Assembly: GCA_000437255.1 (NCBI GenBank) | Contig: FR899104.1 | Location: 297,693-313,377 of the forward strand | DNA from: Ruminococcus sp. CAG:403 | Lineage (GTDB): Bacteria > Bacillota > Clostridia > Oscillospirales > Ruminococcaceae | Reading direction: 5' to 3' | DNA: 15,685 bases | The notes under the pieces: model-generated | The model's database searches: none | Told to the model about the DNA's origin: nothing | Seen by the model: only the letters and a program-made list of their open reading frames with translations | Shown here: positions 1 through 7,440 of the stretch, piece after piece | Layout of the letters: each line of letters opens with the position of its first letter | Numbering within the stretch: the stretch's first letter is position 1 | Translations under genes and position numbers: made by a program

Positions 1-94
1 TTTTTCGTTTTTGCTTTTGTACTTCTTCTTTTCGCTGCGCTTTCTTTTCAGCAGACAACGTATTGTGCTTTTTGGTCGAACTTTTTTTCTTCAT
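1..94 (-). CDS. Lysine-rich N-terminus of an unidentified protein (partial)
   Basis: An ATG at position 94 opens a frame that runs uninterrupted off the left edge, giving 31 visible codons. The visible peptide begins MKKKSSTKKHNTLSAEKK and is dominated by Lys, Arg, Glu and Gln. An AGGAG ribosome site lies upstream (about 105-110) with a somewhat long spacing of 12 bases. The gene follows the cytidylate-kinase-like gene on the same strand after 58 bases, with no terminator hairpin between them, so co-transcription is likely. A highly charged start can precede a membrane segment or belong to a nucleic-acid-binding protein. Nothing visible decides this, and no function is assigned. Confidence 0.55.
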   Translation of the reverse strand, partial: MKKKSSTKKHNTLSAEKKAQRKEEVQKQKRK

Positions 95-152
95 GATAAT
101 TATGTACTCCTAAATGGTTGAATCCATGGTGGTGGAAAGGCATGCAGAATGC

Positions 153-752
153 TCAGGATTTTTTTACAAGATCCAGAATGATCTGACTGCAAGTGTCAAT
201 GCCAATGGCACTGGTATCCAGGCACAGGTGATAATTCTGCGCAACGCCCCACTGGCGGTCGGTATAATACTTATAGTATACTTTTCTTTTTTTATCTTTC
301 TCACGCAGGAATTTTTCCGGTTTGTCCAGCTTTTCCTGGTAAATGTTCAGCACACGATCGATACGGAATGCCATATTGGCATGAATAAAAACGTTGAAAC
401 AGTCGGTACGGTCACGCAGGATGTAATCTGCACAGCGGCCAACAATGACGCAGTTTCCTTTTTCTGCCAGTTCCCGAATGATTTTGTGCTGATAGGTATA
501 TAGCTGATCGCTGGTAGAAAGCGTGCCTGCTGCCCCTATGTTATTGAGGGAAAGGTTGAAGAGCAAGCTGCTGGTAAATCCGGCATATTCGCCGTTTTCC
601 TTCACGAATGCCTCTGCAAATCCGCTTTCTTTTGCAATTTTTGTAACCAGTTCATTGTCATAGTAGGTGTAGCCCAGTGCATCGGCAACTTTTTTTCCAA
701 TGGTTCTTCCGCCGCTTGCAAATTCACGGCTAATGGTGATGATACGATACAT
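153..752 (-). CDS. Cytidylate kinase-like family protein
   Basis: The 199-residue protein matches the cytidylate-kinase-like family common in Bacillota. The N-terminus reads ITISREFASGGRTIGKKVA (residues 5-23), the modified nucleotide-binding loop of that family, followed by ALGYTYYDNEL. A central VGRCADYIL segment and a C-terminal YYKYYTDRQWGVAQNYHLCL segment also fit. The family has a P-loop kinase fold, but its true substrate is generally unknown. It should not be equated with the essential CMP kinase Cmk, which has a canonical loop. The start is set by CCTCCT at 760-765 (AGGAGG on the coding strand), seven bases from the ATG. It lies 23 bases after the lipoprotein gene and is probably in its operon. 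Family is confident, substrate is not. Confidence 0.85.
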   Translation of the reverse strand: MYRIITISREFASGGRTIGKKVADALGYTYYDNELVTKIAKESGFAEAFVKENGEYAGFTSSLLFNLSLNNIGAAGTLSTSDQLYTYQHKIIRELAEKGNCVIVGRCADYILRDRTDCFNVFIHANMAFRIDRVLNIYQEKLDKPEKFLREKDKKRKVYYKYYTDRQWGVAQNYHLCLDTSAIGIDTCSQIILDLVKKS

Positions 753-775
753 GAAAATTCCTCCTTTTTCAGTTG

Positions 776-1960
776 TTAGGTAGTTCCTGTAGCAGCATCG
801 GAATCCGATGTTTGTTCTTCGGAAGAAGGGGCAATGTAATCTTCTAAATGATTGGAAATGGCATCGTTGGTTCCGGACTTATCGCACAGTGCAATGGCAT
901 ATACCAAGTTTAAATCAGACCGATTGATGTAGATGGCAGTCATTTTTAACGATTCATTGTCTTTGGTTCCAGTGAAAACAATTTTATGTGCCGGGTAAGT
1001 TCCGATTTGAAAGCTGGAATAATCCACCAGTGCAACATCCTGAATCTGTTCCTTTGCAATGGATAAATAACTTTCAGAAGTTAGTGCTGCAAAAGTTGTA
1101 TTCTCTACCGTTCCGTTTGTAACGCCAAAGGTGATGGTGTCGCCGCTTTCGGAATCATCCGGCACGCCGACAGCTGGGACAGTAGAAAGTGTATCTTCGT
1201 CTGGCTTTTCCTGAAAAGACCATCCATCCGGCAAATTAACGGTGCATTGATAAGCGTCCGGTAATTTGTAGGGAAGTGCCTGTAAGGTCTGGTGAGATGC
1301 AGTTGTTGTACCGGTTACCGTGCCGGACGTTGTATCAAACTGTAGGCTCTTTACGGAGTCTGCTATGGAATTGGTATAGGAGGTGTCCGTAATTGCATAC
1401 GTAATGGCACAGGAGTATCCGTTTTCGTAATCGGTTAAATTGGTGAAGATAGAAGTAATATAACAGGTTGTTCCGGATAGCGTTCCGGTTGCAGAAATGC
1501 GATAAGCCGGGAATCCGCTGATGGTGACCGACTCAAAGGAGGAAACCTTTACATTTTCAAACGTATACCGTGCATAGGATGCAATGATCTCTTCCCCGGT
1601 TAAAGCGGAAAACGTATTGAAGTCGATTGCATCCTGTGTCGAAATGGTGATGCAGTTTCTGCCTGCCTGGTCAATGGCAACCATACCATCTTCGCCGATA
1701 TCATGGCTGGAGCCGGGCTGTACTGCTTGGTCATCAATCATACAAAACGCACCTGGAATAGAAACAGACATTCCGTAAGAAGCCGCATGAATGGTAATGG
1801 GTTCTTGGGTTTCTGATTCTTCCTCTTCTACTGCACTTTTTTCATCGGTTGCAGTTGTAAGCGGGGATACGTTGGGGTCGATTGTTTGACAGCCTGTACA
1901 AACAGCCAACAGGGTAACCAGGCTGCACGTGCAGCCAATCGTGCGAATCCATTTCATCAT
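776..1960 (-). CDS. Putative lipoprotein with two tandem copies of one domain
   Basis: The 394-residue protein starts with a lipoprotein-like signal, MMKWIRTIGCTC followed by SLVTLLAVCTGC, with the likely lipidated cysteine at residue 24; the Cys at the -3 position of the lipobox is unusual. A Thr/Glu-rich spacer (about 35-54) follows. Two similar domains then appear at about 55-205 and 225-380. They share FSALTGEEIIASYA / FAALTSESYLSIAK, then FPAYRISATG / YPAHKIVFTG. The acidic Ser/Thr-rich tail ends in ATGTT. The fold may resemble the PsbP/DcrB-like group of small extracellular domains, but this is a weak inference. A longer reading from 2026 is possible, but it would begin inside the promoter, and GAGGAA lies about 9 bases from the ATG at 1960. 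Likely anchored outside the membrane; role unknown. First gene of a three-gene minus-strand unit. Confidence 0.8.
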   Translation of the reverse strand: MMKWIRTIGCTCSLVTLLAVCTGCQTIDPNVSPLTTATDEKSAVEEEESETQEPITIHAASYGMSVSIPGAFCMIDDQAVQPGSSHDIGEDGMVAIDQAGRNCITISTQDAIDFNTFSALTGEEIIASYARYTFENVKVSSFESVTISGFPAYRISATGTLSGTTCYITSIFTNLTDYENGYSCAITYAITDTSYTNSIADSVKSLQFDTTSGTVTGTTTASHQTLQALPYKLPDAYQCTVNLPDGWSFQEKPDEDTLSTVPAVGVPDDSESGDTITFGVTNGTVENTTFAALTSESYLSIAKEQIQDVALVDYSSFQIGTYPAHKIVFTGTKDNESLKMTAIYINRSDLNLVYAIALCDKSGTNDAISNHLEDYIAPSSEEQTSDSDAATGTT

Positions 1961-1997
1961 AGTATTGATTCCTCTTCCTTGATCACTTTTTTCTTTT

Positions 1998-2026
1998 ATT
2001 TTACAGGAAAGTGACAAATCTGTCAA
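1998..2026 (-). promoter_or_regulatory. Promoter of the lipoprotein operon
   Basis: Read on the minus strand, TTGACA (2026-2021) and TAAAAT (2003-1998) are separated by exactly 17 bases. Transcription would begin near 1990, about 30 bases before the ATG at 1960. This supports the shorter start of the lipoprotein gene. An imperfect inverted repeat (CCAAAAG/CTTTTTGG, about 2033-2055) lies just upstream of the -35 box and could be an operator; this is untested. Confidence 0.65.
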
Positions 2027-2073
2027 GTAGCTGCCAAAAGTTTCAGGCTTTTTGGAAAGCAGGAGCAGATGCG

Positions 2074-2163
2074 AAAAACCTGCACCCTTTCCGTGTTTGT
2101 TCTATGCTGCTTGGCAATGCACCTTATCGGGCATAGAACACACGTTCACATGTGCAGGTTTTT
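2074..2163. terminator. Long nested hairpin between two minus-strand units, likely terminator
   Basis: Outer arms AAAAACCTGCAC (2074-2085) and GTGCAGGTTTTT (2152-2163) are perfectly complementary over 12 bases. Inside them, TGTTCTATGC (2098-2107) pairs with GCATAGAACA (2131-2140), and CGTG/CACG (2092-2095 with 2141-2144) extends this inner stem past a two-base bulge. The flanking A and T runs allow termination in either direction. It starts 18 bases past the beta-glucosidase stop codon, so the simplest role is that gene's terminator. The 90-base size and two-level structure are more than an ordinary terminator needs; a small RNA or a dispersed palindromic repeat are alternatives. Confidence 0.6.
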
Positions 2164-2181
2164 CAATTTGAGAACAATCGT

Positions 2182-3537
2182 TTAGTCTTCTAAAGCAGCT
2201 TTTCCTTCGGATGCAATGACGGTTTTGTACCACTTCCCGGAATCCTTGACCGTGCGTTTCTGAGTCTGGTAATCTACATGAATCAGACCAAACCGCTTGT
2301 CATATCCATCTGCCCATTCAAAGTTATCCAAAATAGACCAGTATAGGTATCCCATGAGTTCTGCGCCATCTTCTCCTGCTTTGCAGAGCGCACGCAGATA
2401 ACGTTTTAAGAAATCGATTCGCTGCGGATCGTGTACTGCTCCATCCAGGTGCACCCAGTCATGTCCAGCCATCCCATTTTCACTGATGAGGATGGGAACC
2501 CCATAACGCTCATGCAAAAACAGCGGAGACCAGTAAAGTGCTTCCGGCGTAACCGGCCAGCCCATTTGTGTTCTGGGACAACCAATGAATGCGTTTTCCG
2601 CATATCCATCCGGATTTTGAACAGCTCGGCTTTCATAGATGTTAACACCATAGAAGTCCACTTTTTGGGAAATGCATTCCAGATCGCCTGGCTGAATGTC
2701 CGGCATATTGTCACCGAGCTTTTCATAGGCTTCCTTTGGATAATCGCCCAGGAGCATGGGATCAGCCCACCAGGAAATATCAAAAACGAAATCATCTGCA
2801 TGAATGGCAAAGCTGTCTTGTTTTGCCTGTGCAACTGCCTCTGGAGAAGCATCCTTCGGGGTGCAGCAGGGTGTTGCCAATGCAAAACCAACGAGGGGTT
2901 CCTGTTTCGCATGGCTTCGAATGATTTGAACCGCTTTTCCGTGGGCAAGCAGAACATGATGGGAAATGGTAGCCAGATCTTTTTCCTGTAACGTCTGGAA
3001 CGGCGCGAACTTGCCGATCTGGTAGCCGCAGCCTACAAAAACAGACGGTTCATTGATGGTCATCCAGTAGCGAACACGATCTGACAAACAATCTACCACT
3101 ACTTTTGCATAGGCAGCAAACCAGTCCGGAGAAGCTGGATTCAGCCAGCCACCTTGCTTATGCAGTGCATAAGGGTAATCCCAGTGGAATAAGGTAATCA
3201 TTGGCTCAATGCCATTTTTCAACAGTTCATCTACCAAATTAGAATAAAATTGCAGCCCTGCTTCATTCACCGTACCGGTTCCATCTGGCAGAATTCGGGT
3301 CCAGCTAATGGAGAATCGATAATAACGAATGCCCATTTCTTTCATCAGGGCAATATCTTCTTTATAACGATGGTACTGATCGCAGGCGACGTTTCCATTT
3401 TCACCGTGTGCAATATGTCCCGGTGTCTGGCAGTATGCATCCCAGATGTTGCGTCCTTTTCCGTCTTCCTGATAAGCACCTTCTACTTGATAGGCAGCCG
3501 ATGCGGCGCCCCATAAAAAATTTTTTGGAAATTGCAT
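2182..3537 (-). CDS. GH1 family beta-glucosidase
   Basis: The 451-residue protein is a full-length glycoside hydrolase family 1 enzyme. It opens with FPKNFLWGAASAAYQVEGA. The acid/base glutamate is in TINEP (E163) and the nucleophile in ISENG (E353), so both catalytic residues are intact. The motif NFEWADGYDKRFGL near the C-terminus fits enzymes acting on free sugars rather than 6-phospho-sugars. It has no signal peptide, so it probably acts in the cytoplasm on imported cellobiose or other short beta-glucosides. A GGAAG ribosome site (3551-3547) lies nine bases from the ATG. No sugar transporter or PTS gene adjoins it. Exact substrate, including beta-mannoside or beta-galactoside side activity, cannot be read from sequence. 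Confidence 0.95.
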   Translation of the reverse strand: MQFPKNFLWGAASAAYQVEGAYQEDGKGRNIWDAYCQTPGHIAHGENGNVACDQYHRYKEDIALMKEMGIRYYRFSISWTRILPDGTGTVNEAGLQFYSNLVDELLKNGIEPMITLFHWDYPYALHKQGGWLNPASPDWFAAYAKVVVDCLSDRVRYWMTINEPSVFVGCGYQIGKFAPFQTLQEKDLATISHHVLLAHGKAVQIIRSHAKQEPLVGFALATPCCTPKDASPEAVAQAKQDSFAIHADDFVFDISWWADPMLLGDYPKEAYEKLGDNMPDIQPGDLECISQKVDFYGVNIYESRAVQNPDGYAENAFIGCPRTQMGWPVTPEALYWSPLFLHERYGVPILISENGMAGHDWVHLDGAVHDPQRIDFLKRYLRALCKAGEDGAELMGYLYWSILDNFEWADGYDKRFGLIHVDYQTQKRTVKDSGKWYKTVIASEGKAALED

Positions 3538-3572
3538 CGTAACACGCTTCCTTTCAATGAATTTGTATTGTT

Positions 3573-3609
3573 ATTATAACTGAATTTCCACAATAATTCT
3601 AATAGAATT
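3573..3609 (-). promoter_or_regulatory. Probable beta-glucosidase promoter with overlapping palindrome
   Basis: On the minus strand a perfect TATAAT occurs at 3578-3573, about 35 bases before the GH1 start codon. A clear -35 is missing; TAGAAT (3601-3596, 17-base spacing) occupies the place. A perfect 7-1-7 palindrome (AATTCTA, one base, TAGAATT; 3595-3609) covers that weak -35. A weak -35 under a palindrome suggests a regulated promoter, for instance by a sugar-responsive repressor or activator. This is an inference from position only. Confidence 0.5.
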
Positions 3610-3706
3610 TTTTGAAAATTTTATAATATTTTGATACATTTCCAAAAAAATGGAGTTGCTTTTCTTTTATGGAATTACGTCTTTTATCCAGTTGAAATTG
3701 TTATGC

Positions 3707-3736
3707 TTGACAAACCGGAAGGGCAGTGCTTATAAT
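3707..3736 (+). promoter_or_regulatory. Promoter of the cation efflux / TPR-DUF4037 operon
   Basis: Consensus TTGACA (3707-3712) and TATAAT (3731-3736) are separated by 18 bases. Transcription would start near 3743, giving a leader of about 50 bases before the ATG at 3792. No riboswitch-like structure is evident in that short leader. Confidence 0.75.
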
Positions 3737-3791
3737 GGAAGGAATGGGAACATGTCCTTGAATCAGAAAGGGAAGGTGAGGCAGATTGAGG

Positions 3792-4970
3792 ATGCATCTA
3801 ACAGAGCGAATCCTGCAGCGGATCATTCCGCATGCGCAGGATGTGGAGAATCCAGCTGTTCGAAAGGCGTATGGTACGTTTGCCAGCGTAGTTGGAATTG
3901 GTTGTAATTTATTTTTGTTTGTGTTAAAATACATTATGGGAACATTCGGTAATTCGGTTGCGATTTTATCGGATGCCTTTAACAATTTATCGGATAGTGC
4001 AAATTGCCTGATTATGCTGTTCGGCTATAAAATGGCTGCCAAACCGGCAGATCGAAAGCACCCGTTTGGACACGGCAGAGCAGAATACCTGACTTCCATG
4101 GGAATTGCGGTTGTTATTTTGTTGATGGGCTTGGAACTGTTGAAAGATTCTGTGGATAAGATTTTGCATCCGGAGCCGGTTTCTTTTCAGGTTCTGATTC
4201 TTGTATCTTTGATTGGATCCATTGCCATCAAACTGGGAATGGCTGCTTTCTATCATGCTTTGGGACGCAGGGTACAGTCTGGTGTTTTGGAAGCATCCGC
4301 AAAGGACAGCCGCAATGACTGCGTTGCCACCGGATCTACCATTTTGGCATTGCTTGCTGCATTGGTAACCGATTGGCCGGTGGATGGAATCATCGGAATT
4401 TTTGTATCCATTTTGATCTTGAAAACAGGATATGATATCATTCGAGATACAATGGACGATTTGCTTGGCCGTCCGGCAGATCCGGAACTTGTCAAGCAAA
4501 TCCATGAGATGTTGGCGGAGGAACCGCATATTTTAGGCATTCATGATCTGATGCTGCATAACTATGGCCCCGGTCATGTCATTGGAAGCTGTCATGCTGA
4601 GGTGCGCAGTGACGAGAATTTTGCACAGATTCATGATGTTATTGATCGTGCAGAGCGGGAAATTCAGGAAAAGTTAGGCATTTTGATGACCATTCATATG
4701 GATCCGCTGGAGTTGGACAACGCATTGGTGGTGCAGTGTGCACAGCAAGTGCGGGAAATCATCCACGGATTGGATCCGAATTTGTCTATGCATGATTTTC
4801 GTTTAATAGCAGGCGAACGGGAACGAAACTTTATATTTGATTTGGTGGTTCCGTTTGACTGCATGTATGAAAATGAAGAATTACAGGAATTGATTGAGGC
4901 AGCCTTGAATGAGATGGAACCGGTTTTGTGTCATGCTGTGATTACATTTGACCGGGATTTTGCTGCGTAA
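3792..4970 (+). CDS. Cation diffusion facilitator (CDF) family metal exporter
   Basis: The 392-residue membrane protein has the CDF layout: six predicted membrane segments in about residues 28-215, then a cytoplasmic C-terminal metal-binding domain (about 220-300) and an extra C-terminal stretch. TM2 holds SDAFNNLSDS and TM5 holds AKDSRNDC, so the transport site would be N64-x3-D68 plus D172-x3-D176, not the His/Asp set typical of zinc exporters. HPFGHGRAEYL after TM2 is a family hallmark. Such a non-histidine site suggests manganese or iron, but this is only an inference. An in-frame TTG at 3786 is a weaker start: GGTGAGG (3776-3782) is about nine bases from the ATG but too close to the TTG. 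The downstream TPR gene begins 13 bases after this stop. Confidence 0.92.
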   Translation: MHLTERILQRIIPHAQDVENPAVRKAYGTFASVVGIGCNLFLFVLKYIMGTFGNSVAILSDAFNNLSDSANCLIMLFGYKMAAKPADRKHPFGHGRAEYLTSMGIAVVILLMGLELLKDSVDKILHPEPVSFQVLILVSLIGSIAIKLGMAAFYHALGRRVQSGVLEASAKDSRNDCVATGSTILALLAALVTDWPVDGIIGIFVSILILKTGYDIIRDTMDDLLGRPADPELVKQIHEMLAEEPHILGIHDLMLHNYGPGHVIGSCHAEVRSDENFAQIHDVIDRAEREIQEKLGILMTIHMDPLELDNALVVQCAQQVREIIHGLDPNLSMHDFRLIAGERERNFIFDLVVPFDCMYENEELQELIEAALNEMEPVLCHAVITFDRDFAA

Positions 4971-4983
4971 GGAGAGAAAAGCC

Positions 4984-7299
4984 ATGCAAATTGAAATTGC
5001 TGCATTTTTGCAGCAGCTGGATGCCTTGCTACAAAACAATCAATTGGAGCAGGCACGTGCTTATTTGGAACAGACGTTGCAGCAAGCCAAACAGGAGCAG
5101 GATTTTTCTGCCTTGATGACCATTTATAATGAATGGATTGGCTTTTGTCGGGATACCGGAGACTTTTCCGCTATGCTGACTGCTTGCAGGGAATTAAAAG
5201 AATTGATGCAGGCACATCATTTGGAGGGAACGCAGGCTTATGCCACGTCATGCTTGAACATTGCCAATGCGTTTCGTGCTGCCGGAAAGCATACGGAATC
5301 CTTGCAGCTGTATCAGGAAGTAGCGGCAATTTACCGGAAATTACTACAACCAGATGATTTGCTGATGGCAAGCTATTACAACAATTTGGCGCTGTTGTAT
5401 CAGGAAATGCAGGATCATGAACAAGCCTGCACAGCGCTTCAGCATGCATTAGAAATTGTACGGTGCAAGGAAGGTGCAGATAGCTTAAAGGTTGCCATTT
5501 CCAGCAGCAATTATGCATCTTCTTTGTTGCAGCTTGGAAAAATAGAAGAAGCGCTGCAACAGCTTCACACCGCACTGGATCTTTTTTCAACGTGTGAAAC
5601 AAGCGATTTTCATTATAGTGCGGCTCTTTCTGCAATGGGAGAAGCACAGTACCGACTGGGCAATTATCCGCAGGCAGCCATTTTCTATGAGCATGCGCTG
5701 TTTGAAATTGAAAAGCATATGGGAAAGAATCCCTTTTATCAGATGACACAGGAAAATTTGCAGACGGTCTATCAGAAGCTCCCACCACATGCGCTGTCCG
5801 GAAAAGAACTTTGCAAACAATATTATGAGACTTATGGGGCGCCTATGATTCGGGAACAATTTCCAGCTTATGAAAAACGGATTGCGGTTGGTATGATTGG
5901 CCCTGGATCGGATTGCTATGGATTTGATGATGTCCTTTCAGAAGATCATGATTTTGGACCGGCTTTCTGTATGTGGCTGACACCGGAAGATTATGATGCA
6001 ATTGGAGAAAAGCTCCAAGCGGCATATGAGGCGCTCCCGGATACATTTTGCGGAGTCAAACGCTTGGTAACACCGGAAGGAAGCAATCGGTTTGGTGTCT
6101 TTTCTATTCCGCAGTTTTTCCAGATGATCTTGCAGCATGCTGTTCCAAGCAAACCAGATGATTGGTATGCATTGGAAGAAGCGGATTTGTTTACGACCTG
6201 CAAGGGTGCACTATATCGGGATGATCTGGGTGTTTTTTGTACCGAACGCGGAAAACTAATGGCATATTATCCGGATGAAGTATGGTACCGGAAACTTGCA
6301 CAAGCCGCAGCGTGTGCAGCACAGGCAGGGCAATATAACTATTCCCGTATGGCAAAACGGAAGGATTGGGTTGCAGTTCAGCTTGCAAAAGCAAAATTTT
6401 TGCGGCATGCAATGGAACTGGTGTATTTGTTGAATCGTCAGTATGCCCCTTATGACAAATGGATGCGAAAGGGATTGGAGTCCTGCCGGACGCTGCGTCA
6501 AGTTGTTCCCATGCTGGAAAAGTTGGTGCAGATACCAGATGTTACAGAGTCGGAGCGTGCTGCCGATCAGATGGAACAAATTGCAGCGGAATTGCTGCAA
6601 GGGCTTGCTGCAATTGGAATTACGCCGCATGCAGATCGGAATTATTTGGCGGATTGTGTTCCTGCCCTGCTGGAAAAGGCGGAAGATGCCAAGCGGCTGG
6701 AACTGGTCGATACTTTGGTGCAGATGGAATGGGAAGCATTCGATCAAGTTCAGAATATCGGTGGACGTGCCGATTGTCAGGATGATTGGGAGACATTTTC
6801 CATCATGCGGAAAAGTCAGTATCGCACCTGGAAATTGCCTATGCTGAAAAGTTTTCTGCAAGATTTTCAACAGGCAGCGGAAAGAGGGTGGAATCTTATT
6901 ACGGAAAAATATGCCCGCATGATGGAAACCACACATCCAGACGAATATGCGGCGATTGCCGATCAACTGCCGCCTTTGACCGATCGGCAAAAGGCGATCA
7001 TTGCAGAAATTACAGCGATTCAGGTACAATGGATGGAAGCATTTCAGAAAGAATATCCCAAACTTGCCCATCAGGCACGGGTGATTCATACTGCCGAGGA
7101 TACCGTATGGCAAACTTCCTATGAAACTTATCTGCGCGGGGAGCTTTCTACGTATTCTGAGCAGACGTTGGCATTATACGGTGCATGGATTGTATCGCTG
7201 TTTCGGAGCAAACAGAATCTGGCGAAAAAAATTATGGAGCAAACGGTACATTTTTATGGGTATGCTTCTTTGGAAGAAGCGGAAGCGCACGAAAGCTAA
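4984..7299 (+). CDS. TPR repeats fused to DUF4037 nucleotidyltransferase-like and DUF4125 domains
   Basis: The 771-residue protein has three parts. Residues 1 to about 270 are TPR-like helical repeats (for example AYATSCLNIANAFRAAGK and ASYYNNLALLYQEMQDHEQA). Next is a DUF4037 nucleotidyltransferase-like domain with the minimal active-site pattern intact: GPGSD (306-310) and a DHD triad (321-323) in SEDHDFG. It is followed by LNRQYAPYDKWM, typical of the helical part of that family. The last about 190 residues match DUF4125 (MEWEAFDQVQNIGG and DCQDDWETFSIMRKSQ). GGAGAG lies just before the ATG at 4984; an upstream in-frame ATG at 4948 sits inside the transporter gene and lacks a good site. 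The enzyme could transfer a nucleotide to a small molecule, protein or RNA, with TPRs binding the partner. No substrate is known to me. Confidence 0.85.
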   Translation: MQIEIAAFLQQLDALLQNNQLEQARAYLEQTLQQAKQEQDFSALMTIYNEWIGFCRDTGDFSAMLTACRELKELMQAHHLEGTQAYATSCLNIANAFRAAGKHTESLQLYQEVAAIYRKLLQPDDLLMASYYNNLALLYQEMQDHEQACTALQHALEIVRCKEGADSLKVAISSSNYASSLLQLGKIEEALQQLHTALDLFSTCETSDFHYSAALSAMGEAQYRLGNYPQAAIFYEHALFEIEKHMGKNPFYQMTQENLQTVYQKLPPHALSGKELCKQYYETYGAPMIREQFPAYEKRIAVGMIGPGSDCYGFDDVLSEDHDFGPAFCMWLTPEDYDAIGEKLQAAYEALPDTFCGVKRLVTPEGSNRFGVFSIPQFFQMILQHAVPSKPDDWYALEEADLFTTCKGALYRDDLGVFCTERGKLMAYYPDEVWYRKLAQAAACAAQAGQYNYSRMAKRKDWVAVQLAKAKFLRHAMELVYLLNRQYAPYDKWMRKGLESCRTLRQVVPMLEKLVQIPDVTESERAADQMEQIAAELLQGLAAIGITPHADRNYLADCVPALLEKAEDAKRLELVDTLVQMEWEAFDQVQNIGGRADCQDDWETFSIMRKSQYRTWKLPMLKSFLQDFQQAAERGWNLITEKYARMMETTHPDEYAAIADQLPPLTDRQKAIIAEITAIQVQWMEAFQKEYPKLAHQARVIHTAEDTVWQTSYETYLRGELSTYSEQTLALYGAWIVSLFRSKQNLAKKIMEQTVHFYGYASLEEAEAHES

Positions 7300-7335
7300 T
7301 TACCATTTTTCTTTGGAAAAATAGCCCTAGCACTA

Positions 7336-7364
7336 TTGACAAAAGAATAAAATGAATGTATAAT
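7336..7364 (+). promoter_or_regulatory. Mannanase promoter and leader
   Basis: TTGACA (7336-7341) and TATAAT (7359-7364) have ideal 17-base spacing. The expected leader is about 70 bases. It contains a short hairpin (AAGCAAT 7390-7396 with ATTGCTT 7408-7414) ahead of the AAGGAG ribosome site near 7428-7433. Only 36 bases separate the previous gene's stop from the -35 box, and no convincing terminator is seen there, only a weak TTTTTC/GAAAAA hairpin without a good T-run. Some read-through from the transporter operon is therefore possible. Confidence 0.75.
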
Positions 7365-7440
7365 AAAATCGTACATTTTGATCAAGTACAAGCAATTGCT
7401 GGAAATGATTGCTTGCTTCAAAAGAAAAAGGAGTGTGTTT

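Noticed and set aside
6256..7113. 285-codon antisense frame in the TPR-DUF4037-DUF4125 gene
   Set aside because: The composition (Cys-, His-, Phe- and Ile-rich) is that of a shadow frame, and it overlaps clear conserved motifs of the sense protein.
7300..7325. TTTTTC/GAAAAA hairpin after the TPR gene as a terminator
   Set aside because: The stem is short, A/T-only apart from one pair, and lacks a following T-run.
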